DNA from: Fasciolopsis buskii
Lineage: Eukaryota > Platyhelminthes > Trematoda > Plagiorchiida > Fasciolidae
Direction: 5' to 3'
Assembly (NCBI GenBank): GCA_008360955.1
Contig: LUCM01006041.1
Span: 141,317-205,316 of the forward strand
Length of the DNA stretch: 64,000 nucleotides
Positions 23,932-33,699 of the stretch are shown piece after piece. The position numbers were made by a program, and so were the translations under genes. Below the pieces are notes generated by a model. The model made no database searches. It was not told the origin of the DNA and was given only the letters and a program-made list of their open reading frames with translations. The stretch's first letter is position 1. Every line of letters starts with the position of its first letter.

Positions 23932-24044
23932 AGCCACCGGTCGCGTGTTAAGCACGTCCTCATCTCTGTCTGGAAATGGCAAATCACGAATGGACACTGC
24001 GAAGCCTCTATTGCGGTGTAAATCTTTTGTTCGTATGTACAAAT
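23932..24044 (-). CDS. candidate exon of the minus-strand gene
   Basis: The minus-strand acceptor GTTCGTTTGTCTTTCAG is excellent. The exon is open in frame from its first base (phase 0) and can end at GGCT followed by GTATAG (phase 2), which matches exon 21338-21458. The peptide contains ICTYEQKIYTAIEASQ and MRTCLTRDRW. If the donor is not used the frame runs on to TAA at 23883, which would make this a terminal exon. A second frame is also open and gives LYIRTKDLHRNRGFAV, so the frame itself is not settled. No family recognised. Confidence 0.4.
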
Positions 24045-24109
24045 CTGAAAGACAAACGAACACATCAGGAAGGTAGAAAACACTCAATCTACTCGGTCTC
24101 GCTTGGAAC

Positions 24110-24240
24110 CTGATGGCGTGACTTATGGCAAAAGTTTTTGGTAACGCTATGGTTTCGTGTCCATCCAGTGATTTTGTAAAGTGTATCATTGAAAATAAGT
24201 AAATGCTGAGATAAAAACATTAGGAGATGGATTGTACAAA
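24110..24240 (-). CDS. candidate exon of the minus-strand gene
   Basis: The minus-strand acceptor is GTTTTTTTGTCTTCAG and the donor is ATCAG followed by GTTCCA. The piece is open in phase 1 in, phase 0 out, and joins exon 23932-24044 in phase across a 65-base intron. Codons read CTIHLLMFLSQHLLIF and later KITGWTRNHSVTKNF. Purine use at codon position 1 is only moderate. The region directly upstream is also open (from ATG at 24373), so the 5' limit is uncertain. Confidence 0.33.
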
Positions 24241-24566
24241 CTGAAGACAAAAAAACAAATCGAACTGGTAAATTAGCATAAATGTTTCCGAACATATTTT
24301 CTAAGATAAAAATCAATCCGTCCACATTATCTACACCATACTTTACCCTAATTTTGTTTAAAAAGGTCCTCATGATGTTTTGATGCTCGACTTTTGACAG
24401 AATAATGATAAATATCTTATGCGCCGCTTATTTCGAAAATTTTATTTTTATAAGTGGCAAGTGACTTTCAAGGTTAGAGTCATCGAAATAGGTAAAATAT
24501 GTTACCTCATGTGGGCAAACATTTTGTCAAGTGACCTTCATAAACAAATCATACTACTAACATTCG

Positions 24567-24746
24567 TCACAAATACCCATCATTTTGTGGTATTCTCGCA
24601 GGCCCATAACTTTCGCGGAATAGGAATTGGATGGTTGGAGAATCACTCCGTGAACAGGGAATAAGGACTACTTGGAATCGGCGAATCCATGCAAATCCAT
24701 TCACTCGTGTTACACAAATGGCCGAGAATGTAATCCCAAAAAAGAG
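24567..24746 (-). CDS. candidate exon, two possible frames
   Basis: The minus-strand acceptor TTAAACATACAG is followed by two natural-looking frames. One (phase 0) runs to TGA at 24567 and reads FGITFSAICVTRVNGFAWI. The other (phase 1 in, phase 2 out) ends at a GTGATT donor at 24647 and reads LFWDYILGHLCNTSEWICMD. Neither links in phase to exon 24861-24936 with the donor I prefer there. Real coding function is possible, but structure and frame are unresolved. Confidence 0.25.
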   Translation of the reverse strand, partial: LFFGITFSAICVTRVNGFAWIRRFQVVLIPCSRSDSPTIQFLFRESYGPARIPQNDGYL

Positions 24747-24860
24747 CTGTATGTTTAAATTCGAAATAAGAAAGACGGATAGATTTTCATTACCGATTGT
24801 AACTACGTTAAGACAAACATTTCTTTTGTTCATCAGACATTCCTCACCCAACAGAACTAC

Positions 24861-24936
24861 AATTTGAAAAATTCTTTAAATTCAGCCTTGTCAACGAAGG
24901 CATAAGCAGTTAAATTATCCGCTGGATGCGGGCGCA
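24861..24936 (-). CDS. candidate exon of the minus-strand gene
   Basis: The minus-strand acceptor ATCGGTTTCAG is followed by 24 codons in the only open frame (phase 1 in, phase 2 out) to a donor GTAGTT. The peptide starts RPHPADNLTAYAF and ends in an acidic, aromatic KAEFKEFFK. It joins exon 25029-25101 in phase, creating an ATG codon at the junction. No family recognised. Confidence 0.35.
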
Positions 24937-25028
24937 CTGAAACCGATATTTTCAAAAATTTTAATAGCTGTATTTTATCTAGAATGCATATGTCGCTGAG
25001 AAAGTTATATTGAATGAACACAGATAAC

Positions 25029-25101
25029 TTATGCCAGCGCAATTTGAGGTTTTCACTTTTGCGCTTAGTCCAGAAATGTATCTCTTTCCGGTATAGTCAA
25101 T
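25029..25101 (-). CDS. most upstream exon candidate of the minus-strand series
   Basis: The minus-strand acceptor TTATTTTGTGCTTGCAG is excellent. The frame is open from the first base, giving IDYTGKRYISGLSAKVKTSN, and can end at ATAA followed by GTTATC (weak donor, phase 1). An earlier donor, AAAA followed by GTGAAA, is also possible. Further upstream on this strand I see a SINE and no further exon, so the 5' part of the gene is probably beyond a large intron. Confidence 0.33.
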
Positions 25102-25239
25102 CTGCAAGCACAAAATAATGAAAGTCATGCTCAACAAATAGTTTGCAACCATAGCTTATTTAGCGCACATGAAATTTTTGCAAGCTATTAGTAATCTTGG
25201 CTTGGTACAACGAATATGCTTTGAATGAGCTAACTCGTA

Positions 25240-25340
25240 AAACTTTCTCAACGTCGGTGGGATCAGAGTGAACCAATAGGTTTCACATACATCATAGCAA
25301 CGAGTAAGCTTCACCGGCTGAGCCACGGGGCATAATGAAC
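25240..25340 (-). repeat. tRNA-derived SINE-like element
   Basis: The minus strand reads GTGGCTCAGCCGGTGAAGC (box A like), and about 40 bases later TTGGTTCACTCTGATCCC (box B like). A 65-codon ORF covers it, but the pol III-type boxes explain the sequence better. Confidence 0.55.
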
Positions 25341-27121
25341 AGTGTTTACACATTTCGCGAATCGCTAATTAACCACTAAAATTTGCATGAACACACGGTA
25401 TCCAAAATAGCACAATTCTTTTAGGTTTAACGTTAGAACAGTATTGTTCCACAGCTCAAATGATATAATTCTGCCTCTGACTGTTTATGAAATCAGGCCT
25501 GTTGGCGAAAGCCTCATGCTTACGTCACCTGGATGGGCAGTCAACGCCCTAAAACCATTCCCCATGGCCTCGCGACTCAGCTGACGCATCGTACATGGTG
25601 TTGTAGAGATGGATAGGATCAGTGCATGAATTCAGATCCCACGGAGGTGTGGGCTGTTACTCAACCTTATTAACAGACAACTAAAATTGATTATTTTAAT
25701 TCTCTCGGACTACCTACATGACTTCGTGTGTAAAGCAACCTGACATTTTTTCTGATGGATGAAACAATCATTTTAATTAATGTCATTGGGAAGGTAAATA
25801 AGCGAGAAAAGTGTGTAAAACAAGATTTAAAATGACGAAATAAATGACTGGCAATTCATTGCGCACTTTCAATTTATCAGCACAAGCCTTGTTATCACCG
25901 CAAGTTACTCCGCTCAAAAAAGAATCTGATGCCGTTTGGATAACTCACTTGTTGCGATGTGCGTGAATGTAAATTATCTGGTATTAGAAAAGTGGGTAAT
26001 ATAGCATACCGTGAACATCCGACATTGGTACGAATGTGTCTCACTCATCTTTTGCCCGTATTCCAAAAAGATCATTTTCTACGTTGCTGCATTTTCACCA
26101 TGTTTGCTTTCAAGCTGGCATATATATACATTTTATATCCATATATATATTAAGTACATATATATATACTTCGAAATGCAAAGGTTCAAAAGCCAGCATG
26201 GCCGAGCAGTTTGTTAAGGTTCAGCCGCCCACCATGGATTTGGTATATTGAAACATTATGTGGCTGTTTGTGACTAATGAACCGAGGGTTCTTTTTTGCC
26301 GGTATTCACCCTTGTTATGGTTAGTCCTTGGGGCTGCGGGGGTATCTCATTTATTACAATCGTGCTCTAAACGTACGACTAAAAATCTGAAACTCAATCA
26401 ATAAGTGGTTAAATAGACAGGGAGATAGATAGATAGGTGGACGGATAGATAGATAGGTGAAGGGATAGAGAAATAGGTAGATAGGTACAGCAAATGACGC
26501 ATTTGAGGAAGAAAACGTCGCGGCTGAAGAGCCTTGGGTCTCAGTTATGAAACCACGAGTCTTCATTTAGGACCTAGAAATTCGGCTCCCATACAACCTA
26601 GGCATAAAATTATACCTAGGTGAAATCTGCAGCTATCGAAACTGATGTAATGTGGATACCCCAATCAGTTCAAAATATATTCCGCTGAACATTTAGGCAT
26701 TAGTTGTTGAAGCAGAGGCCTGGAAAGAAAATCAATCACGTGCAATATAACACTCTGCTTTAACATGGCAATTTTGATTGGTCGTACTAACCAAAGGATG
26801 CATTTCACTGCAGAATCAACTTCACTGGTTGTCGTCACCGTGATAAATTTGTTCAAACTTTTATTGGATAAAATCTGCGTCGCATATCCTAGAATTTTTC
26901 ATCATGCATTGCCCATATCATAACAGATCAAAGTTCACAACTACTTCAAGTGGTGGTGTGTAGTTTATATTACCATGTAGAACATTAGTGTGGGATATAA
27001 CGATCCGTTTTACAAATCCAACGGAACAAGTTCATCAGACAAACAAACATCGTCAGAAATATTTGCTCATCACATCACACATCCAATTGCGTTTGTTTTT
27101 GTAAATGGGTAAACAAAATAA
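25341..27121. other. no gene; simple repeats
   Basis: Holds a TA-rich tract near 26,121-26,170 and an imperfect GATA tract at about 26,415-26,490. A further possible SINE-like piece lies at 25,500-25,670 (ATTCAGATCCCACGG resembles box B). No exon candidates with paired splice sites were found. Confidence 0.4.
26415..26490. repeat. imperfect GATA/GGTA microsatellite
   Basis: Repeats of GATAGATAGATAGGTGGACG type over about 75 bases. Confidence 0.8.
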
Positions 27122-28300
27122 AACAGTGGATGGACGTTTTTTTCACAAGTACAAGTGTTTCACATATTCTACTCGGACGTTGATAACAAAGTTCAACTTA
27201 TCATGAAGACATTTAAGGTCACTTTAACTACTGTGTACCTAAGGCCAGCGCGGTGCTTTGTCGAAACTATAGGATGGAATCCAGCACGGGCCAATCTAAA
27301 GGCGCCTATCTATTCCAATGAGAAAAATAATGACAAAACAAATATCCTTGTTAGGACTGATTATCATCTAACTGCAGGAACGACGACTAAAACCAAGCAA
27401 AATATGACTTTGTTGATACTTGGGAATGGGTTTCCAACACGGCTGCAACCGAGGAAATCAGTGGTATACAAACAGCTATACTCATGTTTCTACAGCCCGC
27501 TACCATAAAAGCTCCGGCTTTTCTACCTATCAGTTGCTAAAATGATGATCTTGGCATTCCACCCAGAGGGTTTTCACAGCCGTTTGCAAAGTCTGAATTT
27601 CTGGCACGTTTTCCATCATGATAATCGCCCCTTTCATAAAGTTCGATATTCTTCATCGAAATCGAATTCAGAGACCTGGTTGTCTATGGATTATTTCATA
27701 TCGTGCGGAGGTTCTTGTGACGACTGTTGCTCAGAAGAAGCATGCATTATTGCCGCGGAAAATTGTTCGTTTGATCCACTGACACTTACTTGTAAATCTT
27801 CCTTCATTTTAGAGATTTCCTGACTTCATTTGATCTCCACACAGCTACCACTCCCTGCAGTAATGGTACTGTTAGAATCACTGTTTCAGACTCCATCCAT
27901 CAACTCTTACGGCTTCGGTAATGGAGAATATTCTTACATTCCAATAGCTTTCCACGAATTTCTTCTTTTGAGCTGGTTGTTTCCGAAATCCAGCGGAAAA
28001 ACAGAATCAGGTTTTTGCTGGTCCATGTCACATGATGATTTGGACAACTATTTAGAGGGCCAACCGAAAGAATCAGGGATCATGACCATGGTAATGCTAT
28101 TAATTTTTTTCGTATCCTTTTTGTTTTAGAGAAAATCATTATCATTTCAAGAAGTCCTGGCAGCCAGTAGACGGCAAACAAATGAGAATGTGGTCGATGA
28201 TGAGACTAGTCAAAAGCTGACTTTTACATCAAAAACGCATGATGGTAACGGCCTGGTCAAGACCGGTGCACAAATGACTGATCCCCCGTTGCTGGAGTGA
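27122..28300 (+). CDS. candidate compact multi-exon gene, unknown protein
   Basis: One + frame is open for about 392 codons except for three stops (TAA 27506, TGA 27821, TAG 28127); random DNA of this composition would have around twenty. The TAG is the acceptor end of a clean 39-base intron (28091-28129: GTAATG to TTTTAG, phase 0). The TGA can be removed by GTAAAT to CCCTGCAG (27792-27860, 69 bases, frame kept). The TAA could be removed by a 48-base intron (27464-27511), though its acceptor is weak. The peptide includes a Cys-rich part (SCGGSCDDCCSEEAC), an aromatic part (AFHEFLLLSWLFPKS) and a hydrophilic end (LSFQEVLAASRRQT) before TGA at 28298, or it continues past a donor GTAACG at 28246. 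No family recognised. A decayed gene with three nonsense changes is the alternative. Confidence 0.42.
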
Positions 28301-31300
28301 AAAACCAACGGGGAGCTACGCTCATCAACCGTTAGTCACATGATCGTTAAAAGCATTAGAAGGGATAAATTGTTTATAAGCCGTTGCTGTTGTTGAGTTA
28401 TCAAACAAATGTACTAGAGGATGGCTTATCACCAAGAGGAATGTAGCCATCATCAATTAACGTAGCGCATGCAGAAGGCGGAGTTCAACTTCAACATTCC
28501 ACAGACTCAATGGTTTTACGGGATAATACATAACGATTAAACGTATTTCGTCAGATATTACAGGCGAACAATAAATCTGATGTAGTATCAAACTGCAAGG
28601 CAAGTCTGGGTGCCATGAGGCCACGAGTTCTGATCTTCCCTGGGCCTGGTTCCCACGGAAAGTGTTTAGACGACGCTCTTGTATAAATTCCAAAAGACAG
28701 TTTTTTAGGCGCACTGGTTTTTAGCTTCGTTTAAAGTTAGCATCCTTGAATTACAACATTGCGATCTGATAGTGCTTGCTAGGGTGAGTTTGAAAGCTGT
28801 TGTTGGTTCGATCTGGTGGCCGCTAACCACCAAATGTTGTAGGAATGCATTGATGATATTTCAAAGAGTACACTGGCGAAGAGCGTCTGGGACATTTTCC
28901 GACATCCTTTTAGGCAAACGCATCGTCATGTGTCCAATGTACCGTCCATTACAAGAGCACGTAAACAGTTATAGAACAAAAGATTGAGACAGACAAAGCA
29001 ATCCATCGTTGGATTGTTGGACGACAAACTACTATTTAATCCTCGCTAAGACTAGGATATGGGTTGCAGGAAGGGATCTGCAATAGAACGGTAATCGTAA
29101 AAGTCTAGTGGCTTTAGAAAGAGATATGAATACAATGGTAGATCAGTTGACTCAAAGAATGCGCACTTCGGAAAACCAGTAAATTTGAGGTTCTCTCTGT
29201 CCGGTCAGTTTTTTGTTTCTCAGCATTCAAAAATGGCGATTCGCAGGGAGGTACGGATTTAACGAACATTCTATTGTTTGTTTTACGAGATACACCATCT
29301 GAACCGGGGAGCCACAGGTAAATCCAGAGCATGAGGCGTTACAGTGATAGGTTCTGCAGCATGTTCGCGGCTCTTCTTGCAGAAAGTGGAGTGAATCTTG
29401 TTAGAAAGCTTCAAGTTTATTGTCAGTGGTCTAGTGTTCTCAGGTAGTCATCTCATGGGGGAATCAGTGGTAGTCTCTATCGTCAAGAGGATCTTGCTCA
29501 GTGACTGCGATACAAATAGGGGAGTTCGCCGAATGCTGATGATGTCGAAGGTGCTGCCGTAAGACAAAAGAAGAATTTGTATTTCCCTACGGTCGTGATC
29601 CCATCAGTTCATGCTTGTTCTCAGTCACTATATGCATGTGCGAATCACTGATCTCGTTGTGGTCATTCTGTGTAACCGAGAAAAATATCGGAATCATTTA
29701 CTTTTAGGAGGAGAAAATCAAACTCTTTTGAAGAACGAAAGCAAAATAACGTTGCACGTGGATGATTTGGAAAGCACATAATATCAAAAGCGCGCTGCAG
29801 AGAATAAATTTAAAAACTACAAGTTGTCATCAGGCTTAGAGCTGATGTCAATGCTGTTTACCGCTACTCTCGCATAAATCGCCAAAGTTGAGTGAATTGT
29901 CTCCGTGGCAAAAGATTCAGTTAATCATGTGGTAATTTCTCAAGCACTATCGATACTTAAATCGATTCCTCTTCTGAATGGTAAAGTTGGCGCGTAAGAC
30001 TTAGTCTGGTACATTGCTGTTTGCGCCAGAAGCAACTGTACAAGTGACTACCTTCTTCTAGGACTGAAACCTATTAAACGACTGCATCAAGCGGATGGTT
30101 CCCCGAAAGGATCTATCCAGAGAGGATGAAAGTTAATAAACCCTTCGGCGTCAAGCAGTCGAACTGCGATTTACCTTAGGTAATAACCACGAAGAACTGA
30201 AAGTATGATTTCTCGAACGTTTCCTGTTACCAACATCTACACTCAGTTTATAGGCCAGGCCGACTTCTTCAAGGGCATAGTCTGTTGCTATCTTTTCTGC
30301 AACAAGTTCTTTTGCTCCTTATGTTTGGAAGGCCGTGTAGGTATAAACAACTAGGGAACGATCTCCGGCAATCAGGGAATATAAAGCGGCCTAGCTAGGC
30401 AACGTGGGCTAGACGGACAATCTCCAGTGGCGTTGTTGGGCACTGATATCATATAGGTGACAAACTCTTCAGGATGATATACGAGATACCACCGGACTTA
30501 TAAAAAAAAGCCCCTGCACAGCGTCTGGTTATATCAGAATCTCTGACCATAAGATTACCTAACCAGTTCTTTTGTTCCCAAAAAATTTTCCACGTCTCTT
30601 CTCCCACTAAGGCTTTGAGTTGACGATACGTTCAAAAGGTCAATCATGTAGTATCAGGGCCTAATTCACCATTAAAAAAAACCTGAAAATACCTTACAGC
30701 TGACTCAATCTTATTAGAAATTCTATTCTACATTCACATTTTACAAACCGAGCATGACGATGTCTCGTGGTCCTTGGACCCACAGCTGAAAGTGACACAA
30801 ATCGCAGACATTCGTTAATCTTCATATACCTTTTCAGATCAATCCAGTGACTTTCTTTCTCTACAAGTAAATCAGCTCGTCCAATTGTTGGATAACTCCT
30901 TGCAAACTCGAGTCTTAAAGCGTGGCACTTTTATGGCTAAGTAAAAAGTGATACAATTTAAAAGATACAACTTTCCAAAGTTCCGGTACTTCGTCATTAC
31001 TGATACGACGTAAGCAGCAGTCTTCACGGAATGCAGTATAACTCTAGTCAAGAAAGGATAACGTATGCTAATGCATCACGCAATCCCAAGTCTACCGGGT
31101 ACATGTACGATCTGTAGTTCCTGAAAGTGAAGCTATGAACTAACAGTGAATAAAAATAGGTTTCAGTTGACATTATAATAGTTTGAATTCGAATGTCCTA
31201 GAGAAATTAGAATAAAGATATAAAAAATAAATAAGGCTATACCTCTAAAGACCTGGAAAGGACTTTCAGCATAAAGCATTTGCAATTTTCCGCCATCTTT

Positions 31301-32760
31301 TGGTGATGGCGTCTTAATTCCGACAATAGCGGCATAACTGGAGAAGAGAGTTTTCGAAAATAATTCCACTTCACTTCTCTATTCTCAATTCGGGTTTTGA
31401 GTGGATTAAATCATTGAGATAAACAGTCGGACGAATGCACTTCTGTCGTTTTTGGCATGCGGAATATTTTATCTTGTTCATTTATTCTATATTTGGAGCA
31501 CAAGTCCAAACCCGAGCCGTAGGCAGAAATTTCAGACTCATGAACGATGCAGAAAACATTGACGATTGCGCAACCAATGAGTCACAAACCTCGGTTGTTT
31601 TGAGATGACACAATGAGCCAGATGTTATGTAGAATGGAAAATCCATTTGCGCACTAAGCATCCAAAGTTCGGCGCCGTTAGCCGGAAACAAAGCGACGAG
31701 TTCCCGTCTACCGGGCAGATGTCCTACCCTTGAGCTGTTGTGTACATGGACCTGGGATGCGAATTACGCAAGTCAGTCGATTGGTCTCAGACACCTCTAT
31801 TGCGAGTGTAACGGATAGTAGAAGATTTAATCCCATCTTTCACTAAATCCATCGTAAGTACGCACAGAACACTACTTATTATTCAATCAACTTAATTTGT
31901 CCATCCACTTTCATCCGACTGTGATTCAGTCTTGGGAAAATTCAGCCGTGATCACTGGAAACTGGACATTCGCATTTCACGGACTTTTGGATGCACCTCC
32001 AACCGAATCGCGACACATGGTATTTGCCAACTCCTGACGCATGACTTAATGCAGAACAGCTATACGTTCTCGTGAACGGTTCGCAAATGTGCTGCACAAA
32101 ATAATGTTAAAAAGAAACCGTCGTTTCCCCTTCGCAGCACCAGAAGATTGGCAGTCAAAATGGCCAAATATTCAATGAAGTTCATGCTCAGCAGAGGCTC
32201 AATCACTACAAAAGTCAGTAGTAAAGTTTTCATGTCAAGTTTCGGACAATCCAAAGTGACATATTTTCAACCTGCATGTTGTTAGTGTAATTTGGTTACG
32301 CAGAACTAGTCTTAGGAATGTTTGCCAACAAGCCGCAGACACTTGCATGCGTATGTTATACTTTCTTAAAACAAAATTTATTTTGCAAGACAAATGGAGC
32401 AACGCGTTCCGATCTGTTTGATGGACGTCTTGTTGGTCTTGGCATTGCCACAGATTGAATGAAAATTTCACGGTGGTATATGAATCTCATAGTGAAACGA
32501 CGATTCTGCCGAATATATGCATAGTCTATTGCCTAACTGTTGTTTGTTAGTACGCAGATGGAGGCAAACGACTACAACAACAGTATTAGTAATAATCATG
32601 ATAAAAATAACAAGACGACGCGCAACACAGAACTTGAAAATCACATGCCAGTCTACCTGGTTATACCAGAAAACATTCCCGTTATAGTTTTTGTAAAAAA
32701 AAACGATTAACATTCGCTTTCTCCCGGACCAAGGCTGAGTACTTGCGTTTTGTCAACTGT
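28301..32760. other. no supported gene
   Basis: Short ORFs only (up to 85 codons, at 28457-28714 minus). A 15-base string AAACCTATTAAACGA at 30068-30082 recurs at about 34831. No transposon protein motif was recognised. The stretch is probably intergenic or decayed repeat. Confidence 0.4.
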
Positions 32761-32783
32761 TTATTTTCCTAACCAGACCAGAT

Positions 32784-32983
32784 ATGCCGACTTGCCTCCG
32801 CAAAACAGACATTTCCAATGTGAACGCCGTGACCAATGTGGCAACGAAACCCGCAGAGAGGAGAAAGACAGAACTGTATTGGTTGGGCCGAATTCCATCC
32901 ACATGCTTCCAACGTGAATATCACATTTTTAAAGCGCACAGTGAAGAAGCGAAGGAATTAGAAATCTTACTGGAAAACATTTG
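32784..32983 (+). CDS. candidate first exon of a + strand gene
   Basis: It begins at an ATG six bases after a good acceptor-like TTATTTTCCTAACCAG (ending 32777), so it may follow an upstream intron or be a trans-splice site, as flatworms use. Sixty-six codons are open with clear purine bias at codon position 1. The peptide is hydrophilic; it starts MPTCLRKTDIS and ends with a helical EEAKELEILLENI. The donor is TTTG followed by GTGAAA (phase 2), and it joins in phase with 33038-33199 over a 54-base intron. No family recognised. Confidence 0.38.
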
Positions 32984-33037
32984 GTGAAAAAAACATAGAA
33001 ACAAGGTAAACCGTCCAGTATTTGTTGGATCATTTAG

Positions 33038-33199
33038 GTGGTTTGTGCAGACCGAATCTCCGCGGCAATATGTAATAGGATCCCATGTCTTGGGAATCTC
33101 CACCAGATATCGGCGTGTAATATGTGAAGTTGAAATGTACCTTTGGCGTATGCCGATTGAGTGTAACGAAAAACCATCCCAAATGAGTCCAAGGAAATG
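33038..33199 (+). CDS. candidate second exon of a + strand gene
   Basis: The acceptor ATCATTTAG is followed by an open frame (phase 2 in) reading FVQTESPRQYVIGSHVLG and then RRVICEVEMYLWRMPI. A donor GTTGAC at 33200 (phase 2) lets it join 33328-33658; otherwise the frame ends at TAG 33225. A 125-codon ORF on the minus strand overlaps this exon, but it has few purines at codon position 1 (about 31 percent), which argues for the + strand. Confidence 0.33.
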
Positions 33200-33327
33200 G
33201 TTGACATTCACTAAAATGGCCCCGTAGAAAGAAATGACAACCGGATGTCCATTGGATTGCTGAACGGATGCTTATCTGCTGCTGGATTACAAAAAAACCA
33301 AACCAAATGCCGTTGTATTGTTGGCAG

Positions 33328-33658
33328 TAAAACAAGAACACCGGAACAATCGGCGGGAACGTCTGATAAGACAAACAATGACGTGTTTGTTGTAGTAATG
33401 CAAGCAACCCGTTGCGAGTGGAAACGCCGGGGGGGGACGATAATCAGGTGGGGAAAGAGATACAAATCCATTCAAACTATTACAAATCAGTCACTGGGGA
33501 ATAAAACACGTCCAGCTGAAGCAGTGAATTCAAAGAATCTGACGTCTTATTCAACTGTCCTGAAAATTTCAAGTTCTGATGACAAAATCTATTGTTGGTC
33601 GCCTAACTATCTGTCGACTTTACATAGAATGCATTCTTTTTTTCATCAAATAACTTAG
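33328..33658 (+). CDS. candidate last exon of a + strand gene
   Basis: The acceptor GTATTGTTGGCAG is followed by an open frame to TAG at 33656. The first two thirds have strong purine bias at codon position 1 (about 70 percent). The peptide is basic and Thr/Lys-rich (KTRTPEQSAGTSDKT, then CEWKRRGG). Phase 2 in agrees with the donor at 33200 across a 128-base intron. No polyadenylation signal is obvious just behind the stop. No family recognised. Confidence 0.35.
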
Positions 33659-33699
33659 AAAATTTAATTCAAAATATTCCTGTCTGACATCTGCTTAGT

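Noticed and set aside
25156..25353. 65-codon minus-strand ORF that looked like an exon
   Set aside because: Pol III-type box A and box B sequences show it is a tRNA-derived SINE.
33030..33407. 125-codon minus-strand ORF
   Set aside because: Overlaps the + strand exon cluster; only about 31 percent purines at codon position 1 and no acceptor. Treated as an antisense shadow, though not fully excluded.
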